Below are positions 20,701 to 29,345 of a DNA stretch of 46,818 bases, in pieces. The stretch is from Mariniblastus sp. GTDB taxonomy: Bacteria; Planctomycetota; Planctomycetia; Pirellulales; Pirellulaceae. The stretch lies in assembly GCA_014237975.1 (NCBI GenBank), contig JABACA010000020.1:1-46818 (forward strand), given 5' to 3'. A program made the position numbers and the translations under genes. The notes under the pieces were generated by a model. It was not told the DNA's origin. It saw only the letters and a program-made list of their open reading frames with translations, and did no database searches. Every line of letters starts with the position of its first letter. Within the stretch, counting starts at the first letter, position 1.

Positions 20701-21385
20701 CGGATGTCGCAACAGCCTGATTCCAGCTGATGGCGTTTTAAATGCACCCAATTTTGCCAATGGTTGTATCTGTAGTTACTCTCTGTTCACCTCGTTGGCA
20801 CTGGTGCATGTTCCCGAAGCGGAGCAATGGTCTTACAGCCCACTCAAAACCCCCGCGGATCCGATTACCCAGATAGGAATCAATTTTGGCGCGCCGGGTG
20901 ACCGAAGTGATGGCAATGGAACGCTCTGGATGGACTATCCCAGCGTCGGAGGATCATCGCCAGACGTCCAAGTCAACGTTGAAGGGCCAAATCTGAAGTG
21001 GTTTCGAAACCATGCATCCAAGGTTGAATCGGGCGAGCTCCGCTGGGTTGGTTCGTCGGGTGTCGAGGGTCTTACGAAGTTGACGGTTAAATTAGACAAG
21101 GATGATTCGATCAATCGCAAATACAAGGTCCGCTTGTTTTTCATGGATCCGGGCCAAAATCAAATCGGCGACCGGCAGTTTGAAGTTTCACGCGACAATC
21201 AGGTTTTGTTGGATGTCGATGTTGTTAAAGAAACGGGTGGAAATTGGAGAAACCTGATTAAGGAGTTTGACTTGGAAAATGCCGGCGTTTTGGAGATTGA
21301 TTTCAGCGCGTCTGCAGGTCGGCCGTTATTGAGTGGCGTTGAAATCGTCGAATATAAACCGGGCACCAACCGGATCGCGGATTAA
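17741..21385 (+). CDS. Secreted PQQ-like beta-propeller with embedded methyltransferase-like and C-terminal malectin-like segments
   Basis: 1214 residues. A signal peptide (LFVAGILSFFLFLPGLTA) is followed by propeller blades with PQQ-enzyme-like repeats (WPTWRHDASRSAATD, TGEERWRYFTTGPV, LYCVDSTTGKPNWKID). At about 455-620 an alpha/beta segment interrupts them: YCVVMGLNDGKMVDEL, then ILVLDKDPARIQALRNRL and VDAFVGDPL. This is the layout of a class I methyltransferase, though the glycine-rich loop is degenerate. The propeller resumes (VDVYTGRILWQIPLKKG) until about 1000, with AGCRNSLIPADG and GCICSYSLFTS as a Cys-bearing signature. The last 150 or so residues (YKVRLFFMDPG, RQFEVSRDNQVLLDVDVV) look like a malectin-type carbohydrate-binding domain. 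It probably binds glycans outside the cytoplasm; no catalysis can be claimed. AAGGAA precedes the start. Confidence 0.85.
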   Translation: MMCPYRSRLFVAGILSFFLFLPGLTADDWPTWRHDASRSAATDQVLPDTLHLQWSRQLPPPKAAWPEDPRLMFDATYEPIVVGDFLYLASAQTNGVTAYNTRTGEERWRYFTTGPVRFAPVYDSGKLYFGCDGGQLYCVDSTTGKPNWKIDAAATSRKVIGNDRLISVWPIRGGPVIHDHKLYFTAGVWPFEGNFLYTVDLKSDAVPPAYESVTLAPKLLPQGYLAANETNLLIPGGRGKVRRMDFASKRIRNINYDSRAKTDYHVTASSKWMFHGDKVVDLVANKEIPFELYKPVTHGSILYGSIKHKVVGGIDIAKPVVAEGKDAKGEPIQVSRFDAYAFTPDVDGKPVDPETAIPIRIALKAGNRLFGFQDKTVFSTELPGPLSKPGVAKPAWSRTIDGHPSSMIAADDRLFVTTAEGQLFCFGAEKTAQYHYQRPAKKITGNDRSTFVASLVQAAKTKTGYCVVMGLNDGKMVDELVLQTDMRILVLDKDPARIQALRNRLTDAGVYGSRVDAFVGDPLIQSLPPYIANLVVSEDWSRAGLDRGRTVVEAIYKSLRPYGGVACFELGHIENQDLEQWASALSRSSLQQEGQLAVLSRVGALEGAGTWSDEYGSPANTLMSSESRVKAPLGVLWFGGPASDPSLFYDRHQWASSAIIVSGRMIIQGPQKLTAVDVYTGRILWQIPLKKGLSPGRRAAWESTGFHFLATDDRIYLVYEKACQVFDAASGERIDVFKLEDPDHSFGRIRIWENWLIVPAFTKHPEFGPVPSQLIAMDRYDGETVWNLKTELSFPFVAVGKDKFFVFEGLLQDLYTNRQRKGVVPAAAPEKYLAAYDVLSGKRLWRKPTDRIVTWLAYSQPNDVLIASDKAGIEAWRSSGGTKLWSKQSDGVGFRGHPENLWDKVIIWNDRIIDQRGPGKSYNIMTGEPIVQLHPLTGSETDWAFTKVGHHCNYAIASEHLMTFRADSAAFLDLDNGGTSHLQGFRAGCRNSLIPADGVLNAPNFANGCICSYSLFTSLALVHVPEAEQWSYSPLKTPADPITQIGINFGAPGDRSDGNGTLWMDYPSVGGSSPDVQVNVEGPNLKWFRNHASKVESGELRWVGSSGVEGLTKLTVKLDKDDSINRKYKVRLFFMDPGQNQIGDRQFEVSRDNQVLLDVDVVKETGGNWRNLIKEFDLENAGVLEIDFSASAGRPLLSGVEIVEYKPGTNRIAD

Positions 21386-21542
21386 ACCGCCAGCGATTGC
21401 ACTCTTCCTGTTTAGAATAGGACGAGCAACAGGGTCAACTCGAGCGGAGGGCTTGGAGATCTGCTTCGGCTGACTGGTTCTCAACAAGCGACCTCTGGAA
21501 TGTAACTAACCACCAAACCGGTTTTATTGGAAATCCAACCTG

Positions 21543-23483
21543 ATGAATTTGATATTGCACAATACTCACATCCTTGTTGCCGTCCACACTCGAGTGATGA
21601 TTGTCTGGGCCATCCATCTTTGCCTGGTGCTTCCTCTGTTTGGTCAAGACAAGTCAACCCAGCCGGTCGATGAAGATCGGCCTAACATTCTTTGGCTGTC
21701 GACCGAAGACATTGGCCCCCAGCTGGGTTGCTACGGGGACCCGGTTGCGAAAACCCCGAACCTGGATGCGCTGGCTGGCCGCGGCATGTTGTTTGATGTT
21801 GCCTGGTCCAATTACCCCGTTTGTGCCCCGGCCCGAACCACCATCATTACCGGCATGTACGCAGCCGCTAACGGAGCCGGGCACATGCGATGTTCTCGCC
21901 CGTTGCCCGAGGGCGTTGCCATGTTCCCCCAGCTCCTGCAACAGGCAGGTTACATTTGTACCAACCAGAAAAAGGAAGACTACAACCATCCAAAACCGGG
22001 TAAAGTCTGGGACAAGACGAACAAGAAAGCCCCGTTCGGTAACCGTACGGGCAACGGAAAAGAATCCAGGAATCCCTTCTTCTCGGTGATTAACCACACG
22101 GGAACCCATGAAAGCAAAATACGCAATCGACCCCATCAGGCAGTGACGGATCCTCAAGCGGTTCAGCTGACCCAATACTGGCCGGACCGACCCGAAGTGC
22201 GTCAGGACTTGGCCCAGTATTACGATAACATTGCCAAGATGGATCAGTGGGTTGGCCAGCAAATCAAACAACTTGAGCAAGCGGGGCTGGCCGACGATAC
22301 TATCATTGTTTTTTTTGGCGACCACGGATCGGGGATGCCACGTCATAAACGATACGCGGGTGACTCGGGGATGCGGGTTCCGATGATTGTTTACTTTCCG
22401 GACAAGTACAAACACCTGGCCCCGGCCGGATACGAGCCGGGTAAACATTCGACAGAGCTGGTTGGTTTTATTGACCTGGCTCCCACTACGCTGAGCTTGG
22501 CCGGCATTGAGCCACCCAAGTATATGCAGGGCCATGCGTTTGCCGGGGTTCATCGCCAACCGCCGGCCCATTTCCTGTACGGGTTTCGGGAGCGGATGGA
22601 TGAACGGCCAGACCTCTCACGGTCGTTGCGGGACGAACGATTTCTATATGTCCGCAATTACATGCCCCATTTGCCAGCTGGCCAACACGTCAATTACCAA
22701 ATGCAAACACCGACAACCCGGGTTTGGCGTGAAATGTACGACGCTGGCAAGCTCAATGATGTGCAACGCCAATTTTGGGAAGCTCGATCGGCGGAAGAAT
22801 TCTACGACCTGGAAAAGGATCCAGAGGAAACGGTCAACTTGATCAACGACAAGGACTATCAACAGGAGATCAAACGATTCCGTGAAGCTCATCGACAGAA
22901 GACCATGGAAATCCGCGACCCGGGATTTATCCCTGAATCGATGCTTCACCAGATCGCCCACCAACCAGGAAATGTGGCCGGTTTCTGCGCCGACCCGCAG
23001 CGGTACCCACTCAAAAAGATTTTCGAGGTGGCCAGCCAGGCGGCGCAAACCAGCGACTCGGTCCCCCCGTCCCTGCTGTCCTGTGCCGATTCGGAAAATC
23101 CGATCCTGAGATATTGGCTGGCCATGGCTTTTTTAGTTCGCGGTCCTGATGCCTGTCGTGATCACTCAAAATTACTGAGACAACTGATGGAGGATCCCGA
23201 CAAGAATGTGGCCATTACGGCCGCCGAAGCGATGGCTGTCCATGAAACGGGCGCTCGTCAGAGGCTGGCAGTCGATTTCCTGGTGGAACATTCCAACCTC
23301 GACCAGGCAGATTTTTATATTGCTGTCGCCGCCCTCAATGCGCTGGATCGGTTGCCGTCGGATGTCAACTTGCCATACGACAAGATCAGCCAGTTCCCCC
23401 GAAAAACAGATCAGGTTCAGCGGGGAGGGGACTACGTTCAGCGACTGATTGAAAAAGTTGCTAATCCATCCGGTGGCCGGTGA
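21543..23483 (+). CDS. Exported sulfatase (formylglycine type)
   Basis: 646 residues from ATG 21543, which has GGAAA 9 nt upstream. An alternative ATG at 21597 would give a tighter signal peptide (MIVWAIHLCLVLPLFGQ). RPNILWLSTEDIGPQLGCYG carries the first metal-binding Asp. CAPARTTIITGMY at residue 94 is the CxPxR site whose Cys is converted to formylglycine. IIVFFGDHGSGMPRHKRYAG is the second metal/substrate region. Family role: hydrolysis of sulfate esters from polysaccharides or small molecules, common in marine planctomycetes. About 150 residues after the sulfatase core (from about 500) form a helical HEAT-like tail seen in some members. No maturation enzyme is in the window. It follows the propeller protein by 157 bp on the same strand. 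Confidence 0.93.
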   Translation: MNLILHNTHILVAVHTRVMIVWAIHLCLVLPLFGQDKSTQPVDEDRPNILWLSTEDIGPQLGCYGDPVAKTPNLDALAGRGMLFDVAWSNYPVCAPARTTIITGMYAAANGAGHMRCSRPLPEGVAMFPQLLQQAGYICTNQKKEDYNHPKPGKVWDKTNKKAPFGNRTGNGKESRNPFFSVINHTGTHESKIRNRPHQAVTDPQAVQLTQYWPDRPEVRQDLAQYYDNIAKMDQWVGQQIKQLEQAGLADDTIIVFFGDHGSGMPRHKRYAGDSGMRVPMIVYFPDKYKHLAPAGYEPGKHSTELVGFIDLAPTTLSLAGIEPPKYMQGHAFAGVHRQPPAHFLYGFRERMDERPDLSRSLRDERFLYVRNYMPHLPAGQHVNYQMQTPTTRVWREMYDAGKLNDVQRQFWEARSAEEFYDLEKDPEETVNLINDKDYQQEIKRFREAHRQKTMEIRDPGFIPESMLHQIAHQPGNVAGFCADPQRYPLKKIFEVASQAAQTSDSVPPSLLSCADSENPILRYWLAMAFLVRGPDACRDHSKLLRQLMEDPDKNVAITAAEAMAVHETGARQRLAVDFLVEHSNLDQADFYIAVAALNALDRLPSDVNLPYDKISQFPRKTDQVQRGGDYVQRLIEKVANPSGGR

Positions 23484-23562
23484 TGGGGAAGCTGTTTGAC
23501 TTGGTACATGGTCCCTCACCAGTGGGTCAGTTGAACCGATAGTTGGCAAATGGTTGTGCCGA

Positions 23563-23568
23563 TATAAT
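23563..23568 (+). promoter_or_regulatory. Possible -10 box (TATAAT) just upstream of recG
   Basis: A perfect TATAAT ends 6 nt before the recG ATG. A TTGGCA lies at 23543 with a short 14-nt spacer. If used, transcription would start at or beside the ATG and give a leaderless mRNA, which would agree with the lack of a Shine-Dalgarno site. The spacing is suboptimal, so this is tentative. Confidence 0.3.
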
Positions 23569-23574
23569 GGAACC

Positions 23575-25665
23575 ATGCCTCCAACCCACGATCATGATCG
23601 AATCAAACTCACCCAACCTGTGCAATTTGTCAAAGGTGTTGGGCCTCAGCGCGCCGAGTTGTTAGGTAAATTGGATATCAAAACGGCGTCGGATTTACTT
23701 TTTTTCTTTCCTCGTCGTTACCAGGATTTTACACAGCAATGCAATATCGTTGACTTGCAATCCGAGGAACCAGTCAGCGTGGTAGGTGAAGTTTACGATG
23801 TGACCCAGTCCGCTCATGGGAATCGCCACATCCTGAATGTTGTCATTGAACAGCCTGACGGTGCACTGCTGCGGGGAGTCTGGTTCAACCAACGGTTCAT
23901 GGTCAATAAGTTTGAGACGGGCCAGACCGTTCAGTTTCGTGGTAAAGCGGCCAAGCGAAGTAGCCGCTGGCAGATGACTCACCCCACGGTTATCTGGATC
24001 GATGATTCCCAATCGATTCCAACCGGTCAGTGGTTGCCGGTGTATTCGTTGACGGACGGGATCAACCAATACCAAATGCGCAAAATCGTGGCGGCTGCTG
24101 TCGAAGACTGCGCCGAATTGGTAGCGGAGTCATTTCCAGATTCCTTGCGGCAGGAATTAGAGGTATGCGACATTGAGTCCGCTATTAAGTGGATCCACCA
24201 GCCGCGTGATGAGCAACAATACGAGCAGGCTCGAAATCGATTGGTATTCCAGGAATTACTGGTTCTGCAACTGGCACTTGCCATCCGCCGCCATCGGGTC
24301 CAGGCCCGCTCGGTGGCCCCGCCATTGGAATTAAGTCCCAAGATTCGGGCTCGCATTATCGGCCGTTTGCCGTTTGAACTTTCAGAGTCCCAGCAACAGG
24401 TTTTCCAAGAGATTTCGGCCGACATGAACCGACCCTTTCCGATGAACCGGCTGTTGCACGGGGAAGTGGGCAGCGGCAAAACCATGGTGGCCATCTGTGC
24501 CATGATGTTAGCGGTTGCAGCCGGACATCAAGCCGCTTTAATGGCTCCAACGGAAATTCTTGCGCAACAGCATTTCCAAACCCTCAGTCGGCTTTTGCAA
24601 AACAGCCGAGTCAGTTTGGCCTTGTGTACGGGCAGCCAGAAAGTGTCGGAACGCCGGGCGACCCATCAGCGCGTGGCCCACGGCGAAATTGATATTGTGA
24701 TTGGAACCACTGCCATCGTTCAGTCGTCACTCGATTTCAAACAACTGGGACTGGTGGTCATTGACGAACAGCACAAGTTTGGCGTGGAGCAACGGGCTCG
24801 TTTGAAACAGTCGGGTTTCGACCCTCACTATCTGGTCATGACGGCAACGCCAATTCCGCGATCCATCACGATGACTCTGTTTGGCGATCTGGATATTTCC
24901 GTGCTTCAGCGACACCAGGCGGCCGTCAACAAGACCAACACCTACCTGGGAACGGAGGATAGCCGGGAAAAATGGTGGCAGTTCTTTGCCGAAAAATTAC
25001 GGCAGGGTCGGCAGGGATTCGTGGTGGCCCCCCTGGTTCGAGGTGCCGATGATACCGAAGTGAACAGCGCAGAGAAATTGTATGAATCGATGGTTCATGG
25101 TCCACTTGAGTCGTTTCGGGTCGGTTTGATCCACGGACAACAAACGTCCGAAGAAAAGCAGTCCACGATGGAAAAATTCACATCGGGTCAATTGCAGGTT
25201 TTGATTGCGACGGGTGTTATCGAAGTCGGCATTGATGTGCCCAACGCAACGGTCATGACCATTGAATCGGCTGAACGGTTTGGGCTTTCACAGCTTCACC
25301 AGCTACGAGGGCGGGTTGGCCGAGGCCAGCACCCGGGGTACGTTTGCGCGTTTGCGACCAGCCAGGACCCAACAGAGATTGATCGGTTGAATGCCTTTGC
25401 CGAAATTGATAACGGATTTGAACTGGCCCAGGCAGACCTGCGACTTCGCGGGCCAGGCAACCTGTTCAGTACCCAGCAGACCGGGTTTCCTCCTTTGATG
25501 ATTGCCGATTTAATTCGAGACGAGGCCATTTTGCAGCAAACCCAGCAACAAGCTCGAGCCATCATTGCTGAAGATCCGGACTTGGCTGACCCCGCCCTGA
25601 CACGGTTACGCCAGTTGGTCCTGTTGCGATACGGCCAGGCATTGGAGATCAGTGATGTGGGTTAG
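23575..25665 (+). CDS. recG: ATP-dependent DNA helicase RecG
   Basis: 696 residues from ATG 23575 (a TTG at 23554 also keeps frame but adds nothing conserved). The wedge/OB domain opens with PVQFVKGVGPQRAELLGKL and FFFPRRYQD. The helicase motifs follow in order: LLHGEVGSGKTMVA (Walker A, about 294-303), LMAPTEILAQQHF, VIDEQHKFGVEQR (the DExH box as DEQH), VMTATPIPRSITMTLFGDLD, GVIEVGIDVPNATVM, and QLRGRVGRGQHPGYVC. RecG reverses stalled replication forks and moves Holliday junctions. Length matches the family (about 690). It is flanked by a sulfatase and a permease on the same strand, with no DNA-repair neighbours, so it is likely its own unit. Confidence 0.97.
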   Translation: MPPTHDHDRIKLTQPVQFVKGVGPQRAELLGKLDIKTASDLLFFFPRRYQDFTQQCNIVDLQSEEPVSVVGEVYDVTQSAHGNRHILNVVIEQPDGALLRGVWFNQRFMVNKFETGQTVQFRGKAAKRSSRWQMTHPTVIWIDDSQSIPTGQWLPVYSLTDGINQYQMRKIVAAAVEDCAELVAESFPDSLRQELEVCDIESAIKWIHQPRDEQQYEQARNRLVFQELLVLQLALAIRRHRVQARSVAPPLELSPKIRARIIGRLPFELSESQQQVFQEISADMNRPFPMNRLLHGEVGSGKTMVAICAMMLAVAAGHQAALMAPTEILAQQHFQTLSRLLQNSRVSLALCTGSQKVSERRATHQRVAHGEIDIVIGTTAIVQSSLDFKQLGLVVIDEQHKFGVEQRARLKQSGFDPHYLVMTATPIPRSITMTLFGDLDISVLQRHQAAVNKTNTYLGTEDSREKWWQFFAEKLRQGRQGFVVAPLVRGADDTEVNSAEKLYESMVHGPLESFRVGLIHGQQTSEEKQSTMEKFTSGQLQVLIATGVIEVGIDVPNATVMTIESAERFGLSQLHQLRGRVGRGQHPGYVCAFATSQDPTEIDRLNAFAEIDNGFELAQADLRLRGPGNLFSTQQTGFPPLMIADLIRDEAILQQTQQQARAIIAEDPDLADPALTRLRQLVLLRYGQALEISDVG

Positions 25666-25770
25666 CAGACGATCGATTCAGCCAGGTTCCAAACGGTGGC
25701 GACCCTGTGGTGTTCTATCACAACGGGGCTATAAGACTCCGCTCGTAAAATTGGACTAACGCCAGCGCCC

Positions 25771-26619
25771 ATGATCTACCTGCTACTCAATATTATCTTT
25801 GGATCATTGTTCTTGTTATGTATCAAATGGGTACAGAACCGGAAACAGGAAGACATCGTCACGATTGGCATGATCAACTATATCGCGGGTGCACTTGCGA
25901 TTACGCCCGAGTTCATACAATCCCACCCGTCCGTTGTGACTCCTCAGGCCATGGTGGCCGGCGGCACGATGGGAGCCTGTTATTTCGTGGCGTTCTTTTT
26001 TGTTGTCTATGCCATCAAGTGGATTGGTGTTGCCAGTTCGACCGTGATTGGAGTTCTTTCTATACTTTGTCCGATCCTGGCGGGAATTTTTGTTTGGCAT
26101 GAAAATCCCAACTTGTTCCAGATGCTGGGAGTTGGCCTGGCGATACTGTCACTTTCGTTGATCGGCAGTTCGACCGACACGAGACAGCCGGTCGCTCGCA
26201 AGTGGTTTGTGCCGGTGATTCTTGTCAGCTTTTTCATCCTGGCGGGTGCCAGTCGATTGGCTCAAGAAGCATTTCGTCATGTATGTCAAGCTGACGAGCG
26301 GCCCGTATTCCTGTTCACTGCCTTTTGCCTGGCAGCCATCCCCTCGGTATTGGTGCTTGTTTTCAGGAAAAAGCGGATCACTTGGCGGGAATGCGTTATT
26401 GGAATCATGCTGGGTACGGCTAATATGCTGCAAAGTCACTTCATCCTGAAAGCCCTCAAGGAGTTTGAAGGCTATATCGTTTTCCCCGTTGTCAGCGCCG
26501 GCGGTTTGATTTTTACGACACTCGTTGCGACCTGGTTCTTGGGTGAAAGATTGACGAACCGGACGTATGTCGGAATTAGTTTGGCAACCATCGCTTTACT
26601 GCTGCTAAATTGGAAATAA
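25771..26619 (+). CDS. EamA/DMT-family membrane transporter
   Basis: 282 residues with about ten hydrophobic segments in two halves, the usual five-plus-five layout of drug/metabolite transporters. Examples are LLLNIIFGSLFLLCIKWV at the start, VASSTVIGVLSILCPILAG, FVPVILVSFFILAG, and GGLIFTTLVATWFLGERLT near the end. The last of these contains the W-x-GE signature of the EamA repeat. It probably exports a small metabolite or amino acid across the inner membrane; substrate unknown. Its last codons overlap the TTG start of the next gene by 10 bp, suggesting translational coupling. Confidence 0.82.
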   Translation: MIYLLLNIIFGSLFLLCIKWVQNRKQEDIVTIGMINYIAGALAITPEFIQSHPSVVTPQAMVAGGTMGACYFVAFFFVVYAIKWIGVASSTVIGVLSILCPILAGIFVWHENPNLFQMLGVGLAILSLSLIGSSTDTRQPVARKWFVPVILVSFFILAGASRLAQEAFRHVCQADERPVFLFTAFCLAAIPSVLVLVFRKKRITWRECVIGIMLGTANMLQSHFILKALKEFEGYIVFPVVSAGGLIFTTLVATWFLGERLTNRTYVGISLATIALLLLNWK

Positions 26620-27758
26620 TTCAAACGACGGCTGGTCCACTTCCAAAAGTTGCCAAAATCCAAGATCGAGTCTCCCCCCCTGGGTATCGCCTCGTGGCTG
26701 ATTCTATTGAACCGATTCATTTCAAGTTCAGATGGCTTGATGACGAGGGCAACACGACGAGCCTGTTACGGAAATCGGCTTCCTATGATGGCTGTGTCTT
26801 GCAGCTGGACGATACCTTGATACCCGTTGACGCAATCGCTGACGTTCAAATTCGCTGGGACCGCATTTATCTGTTATTGCGCACTGAATCAGGCGATTGG
26901 GTGAAACCGGGTTTTGCAGTTTCAGGACAGGGTCTGAAAGAGATGCAACACGCCATCAATGCGCTACGGCGGGAAGCGTTGATCCGGCAGGAACGCCGGC
27001 GATTAATGGAACAAGGCGACCTGGTCAGTTTGCGTGAACAGGAATGCCGTTATTGTCGGGCGACCATTTTGCTTTCCGGTTTGCCAGAAACACCGCAGGT
27101 CTACTGTGAAGTTTGCGATTCATTGTTTACGACTGATGCCTCGGCAGAGCAGCAGTCTTTGGAACAACAGTATCGAATCTGTGATGAATGCGGAATGTAT
27201 TCACAGCCGCGAAAGTTTACAACTTTTTATTTCTATTTCCTTTTTGTGATTTATGGGATCTGGAACAAAACCACCGTCCGCTGCCCGGCCTGCATGCGGG
27301 GGGAATCCTGGAAAATGTTGTTGGGCAATACACCAGGTTTGATCGGGTTGCCGTTTTCAGTGGTGCAGTTGTACCGTTCCTACTCGCCCCGATCGGTTCA
27401 AGGTCCCATGCGCGGTTTGGATGACGCCAACATACGGTTAAGAAAAGGCAAGATTGACCCAGCTCTGGATGATTACGAAAAACTGATGGACGCGCAGCCG
27501 ATCAATGCAGGGATCAAGTACAACATTGGTACAGGGCTGGTTCAAAAACAGGAGTTCCAGCATGCCCAGCGGGTGTTCGAGATGTCACTGGATGATTGTG
27601 GCAATTACTGGCCGGCCCTTCAGGGGTTGCTGGCCACACTGGAACAGCAGGGCAAGACTGTGGAAACGGAAGCCGTTCGACAACTCTGGCAGCTAGACGA
27701 TGGCGAACCCACTGGAAACGAGTTGCAGGATGATGTCACACCAAAAGACAGGCAATGA
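26610..27758 (+). CDS. Double zinc-ribbon and TPR-like protein of unknown function
   Basis: 382 residues. The start is a TTG overlapping the stop of the permease gene; the next possible start is a GTG at 26694. An N-terminal beta region (about 20-105) is followed by a basic helix and CRYC (146-149) paired with CEVC (166-169), a zinc ribbon. A second set is CDEC (191-194) and CPAC (225-228). Between the latter knuckles lies an aromatic hydrophobic segment, FYFYFLFVIYGIW, and after them LIGLPFSVVQLY, so the protein may dip into the membrane. Residues about 270-350 look like TPR helices (ALDDYEKLMDAQPINAG, AQRVFEMSLDDCG). I do not recognise the family. Overlap with the transporter hints at a shared job. 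Confidence 0.75.
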   Translation: MEIIQTTAGPLPKVAKIQDRVSPPGYRLVADSIEPIHFKFRWLDDEGNTTSLLRKSASYDGCVLQLDDTLIPVDAIADVQIRWDRIYLLLRTESGDWVKPGFAVSGQGLKEMQHAINALRREALIRQERRRLMEQGDLVSLREQECRYCRATILLSGLPETPQVYCEVCDSLFTTDASAEQQSLEQQYRICDECGMYSQPRKFTTFYFYFLFVIYGIWNKTTVRCPACMRGESWKMLLGNTPGLIGLPFSVVQLYRSYSPRSVQGPMRGLDDANIRLRKGKIDPALDDYEKLMDAQPINAGIKYNIGTGLVQKQEFQHAQRVFEMSLDDCGNYWPALQGLLATLEQQGKTVETEAVRQLWQLDDGEPTGNELQDDVTPKDRQ

Positions 27759-27781
27759 ACTGCAGCTCAACAGGTCAAGTG

Positions 27782-28537
27782 TTAGTCTTGGCGTTTCTGT
27801 TGTAACAGCCATTGATAGATTTCAGGATTGGAGTAAGTCTGTGCCCAGCTGTTGTGATTGACGCCCGGGTAGATGGTCATTTTGACCTTCTCGCCTCCTT
27901 CTTTTTTGATCGCTTCAACCATCTTGGTGGTCTCGGCGACGGGCACCACGCGGTCGGCATCACCGTGGAAGGCCCAAATGGGAACGTCGATTAACTTGCT
28001 TGCCGTGTTCGGTTTCCCCCCGCCGCAAATCGGTATGACCGCCGCGAATTGTTTCGGCATCTTGGCAGCCAGTGCCCAAGAGCCGCGGCCGCCCATACTC
28101 AAACCGGTTAAATAAACGCGATCGGGATCGACATTCAGTGTATCAACAGAATGCTTAACCAGCTCTTCCAAAGGGCCGATTTGCCAGCTGTGAAATTGGT
28201 CGGGAAGCTGGGGTGAGATTAATACGAACGGGAAATCCGATTGGCTCGCAACTCGTTTCGGGGGTCCCCAGATCTTGACCTTGGCAAGGTCGTCACCTCG
28301 TTCGCCGTGGCCGTGTAGGAAAATCATCAAGGGCCACTTTTTCGTGCCTTCCTTTCCATCATATCCTGCGGGAAGAAACAGCCAGTAGTTGAGCTTGCCC
28401 TGCGAATGTGCCAGCTCCAAAGACTGGGCCGTTTGATTCGCTTCCTCCAATTTGTCTCTTGTTTGTGCTGACAGCGGAACGGTTGTCAATGAAATGCAAA
28501 CAACAAAGAGGAACAACGTACGGGTAAGAGGTCGCAT
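27782..28537 (-). CDS. Exported alpha/beta hydrolase (esterase/peptidase-like)
   Basis: 251 residues from ATG 28537, chosen because GGGAG lies 8 nt upstream and a signal peptide follows directly (TLFLFVVCISLTTVPLSAQ); longer in-frame starts lie inside the yebC gene. WPLMIFLHGHGERGDD holds the oxyanion-loop HG. YLTGLSMGGRGSW holds the nucleophile Ser in GLSMGG. FHGDADRVVP supplies the acid Asp and YPGVNHNSW the His. This is the pattern of prolyl-oligopeptidase or polyhydroxybutyrate-depolymerase-like exported esterases. The substrate may be an acylated polysaccharide or peptide, which is inference. The gene follows yebC by 55 bp on the same strand and converges on the zinc-ribbon gene with only 23 bp between stops. 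Confidence 0.87.
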   Translation of the reverse strand: MRPLTRTLFLFVVCISLTTVPLSAQTRDKLEEANQTAQSLELAHSQGKLNYWLFLPAGYDGKEGTKKWPLMIFLHGHGERGDDLAKVKIWGPPKRVASQSDFPFVLISPQLPDQFHSWQIGPLEELVKHSVDTLNVDPDRVYLTGLSMGGRGSWALAAKMPKQFAAVIPICGGGKPNTASKLIDVPIWAFHGDADRVVPVAETTKMVEAIKKEGGEKVKMTIYPGVNHNSWAQTYSNPEIYQWLLQQKRQD

Positions 28538-28592
28538 TGTTTGGCTCCCAAAAATAATATTCAAGAATGGAATGAGCAGGCCAGGATTTTTG

Positions 28593-29345
28593 CTATTCGT
28601 TAGCCAACTCGGCCATCGCCTCATCGGAAATATTGAAGTTGGCAGAAACGCTCTGTACGTCATCATGGTCGTCCAGAGATTCCATCAGTTTGAGAACCTG
28701 GCGGGCCATGTTAACGTCAAGATCCACCGTGTTTTGTGGTATCCGCGTCACCTGCTTTGAAATGCATTCGATACCGGCTTCTTCCAGCGACTGGCTCACA
28801 TCCGAATAGCTTTCGGAGCTGCAGGTAACTTCAAAATTCTCACCTTGCATTGAGATGTCATCCGCCCCGGATTCCAGCGAGACTTCCATCAGTTGTTCTT
28901 CGCCCACGGCATCGGAGGAAATCAAAAACAGTCCTTTGCGATCGAACAGGTATGAGACGCATCCCGAAGCGCCAAGTTTCCCACCACCCTTTTCGAATAT
29001 TTTTTTGACCTCAGGAGCAGTTCGATTGCGATTGTCAGTCAAAATATCACACATAATAGCGACACCATTGGGGCCGTATCCTTCATAAACGAATTCTTCA
29101 AAAGCAATCGTCTCCAGCTGGCCGGCCCCCTTCTTGATGGCCCTTTCGATGTTGTCCTTGGGCATGCTGACCGAACGCGCATCGGCCACCAGGGTTCTCA
29201 GCCGGATATTGGTGTCCAGGTCACTGCCGCCATTTTTAGCGGCAACCATAATCGCCTTGCTGACCTTGCTCCAAGACTTGGCGCGCTTGGCATCGGTCGC
29301 GGCCTTCTTATGTTTGATGTTTGCCCACTTACTGTGACCAGCCAT
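28593..29345 (-). CDS. yebC: YebC/PmpR family regulator
   Basis: 250 residues from ATG 29345, which gives the family-standard opening MAGHSKWANIKHKKAATDAK. Further family signatures are SMPKDNIERAIKKGAG, EFVYEGYGPNGVAIMCDILT and DNRNRTAPEVKKIFEKGGGKLG. Members act as DNA-binding transcriptional regulators (PmpR) or, in a group related to TACO1, as ribosome-associated factors easing translation of poly-proline stretches. Which role applies cannot be told from sequence. It lies downstream of nusA-infB-rbfA and the helix-hairpin-helix gene on the same strand, a context that may favour a translation-linked role. Confidence 0.95.
   Translation of the reverse strand: MAGHSKWANIKHKKAATDAKRAKSWSKVSKAIMVAAKNGGSDLDTNIRLRTLVADARSVSMPKDNIERAIKKGAGQLETIAFEEFVYEGYGPNGVAIMCDILTDNRNRTAPEVKKIFEKGGGKLGASGCVSYLFDRKGLFLISSDAVGEEQLMEVSLESGADDISMQGENFEVTCSSESYSDVSQSLEEAGIECISKQVTRIPQNTVDLDVNMARQVLKLMESLDDHDDVQSVSANFNISDEAMAELANE

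Noticed and set aside
21654..22571. Minus-strand frame of 305 codons
   Set aside because: It lies wholly inside the sulfatase gene, whose active-site motif and metal residues are clear on the plus strand.
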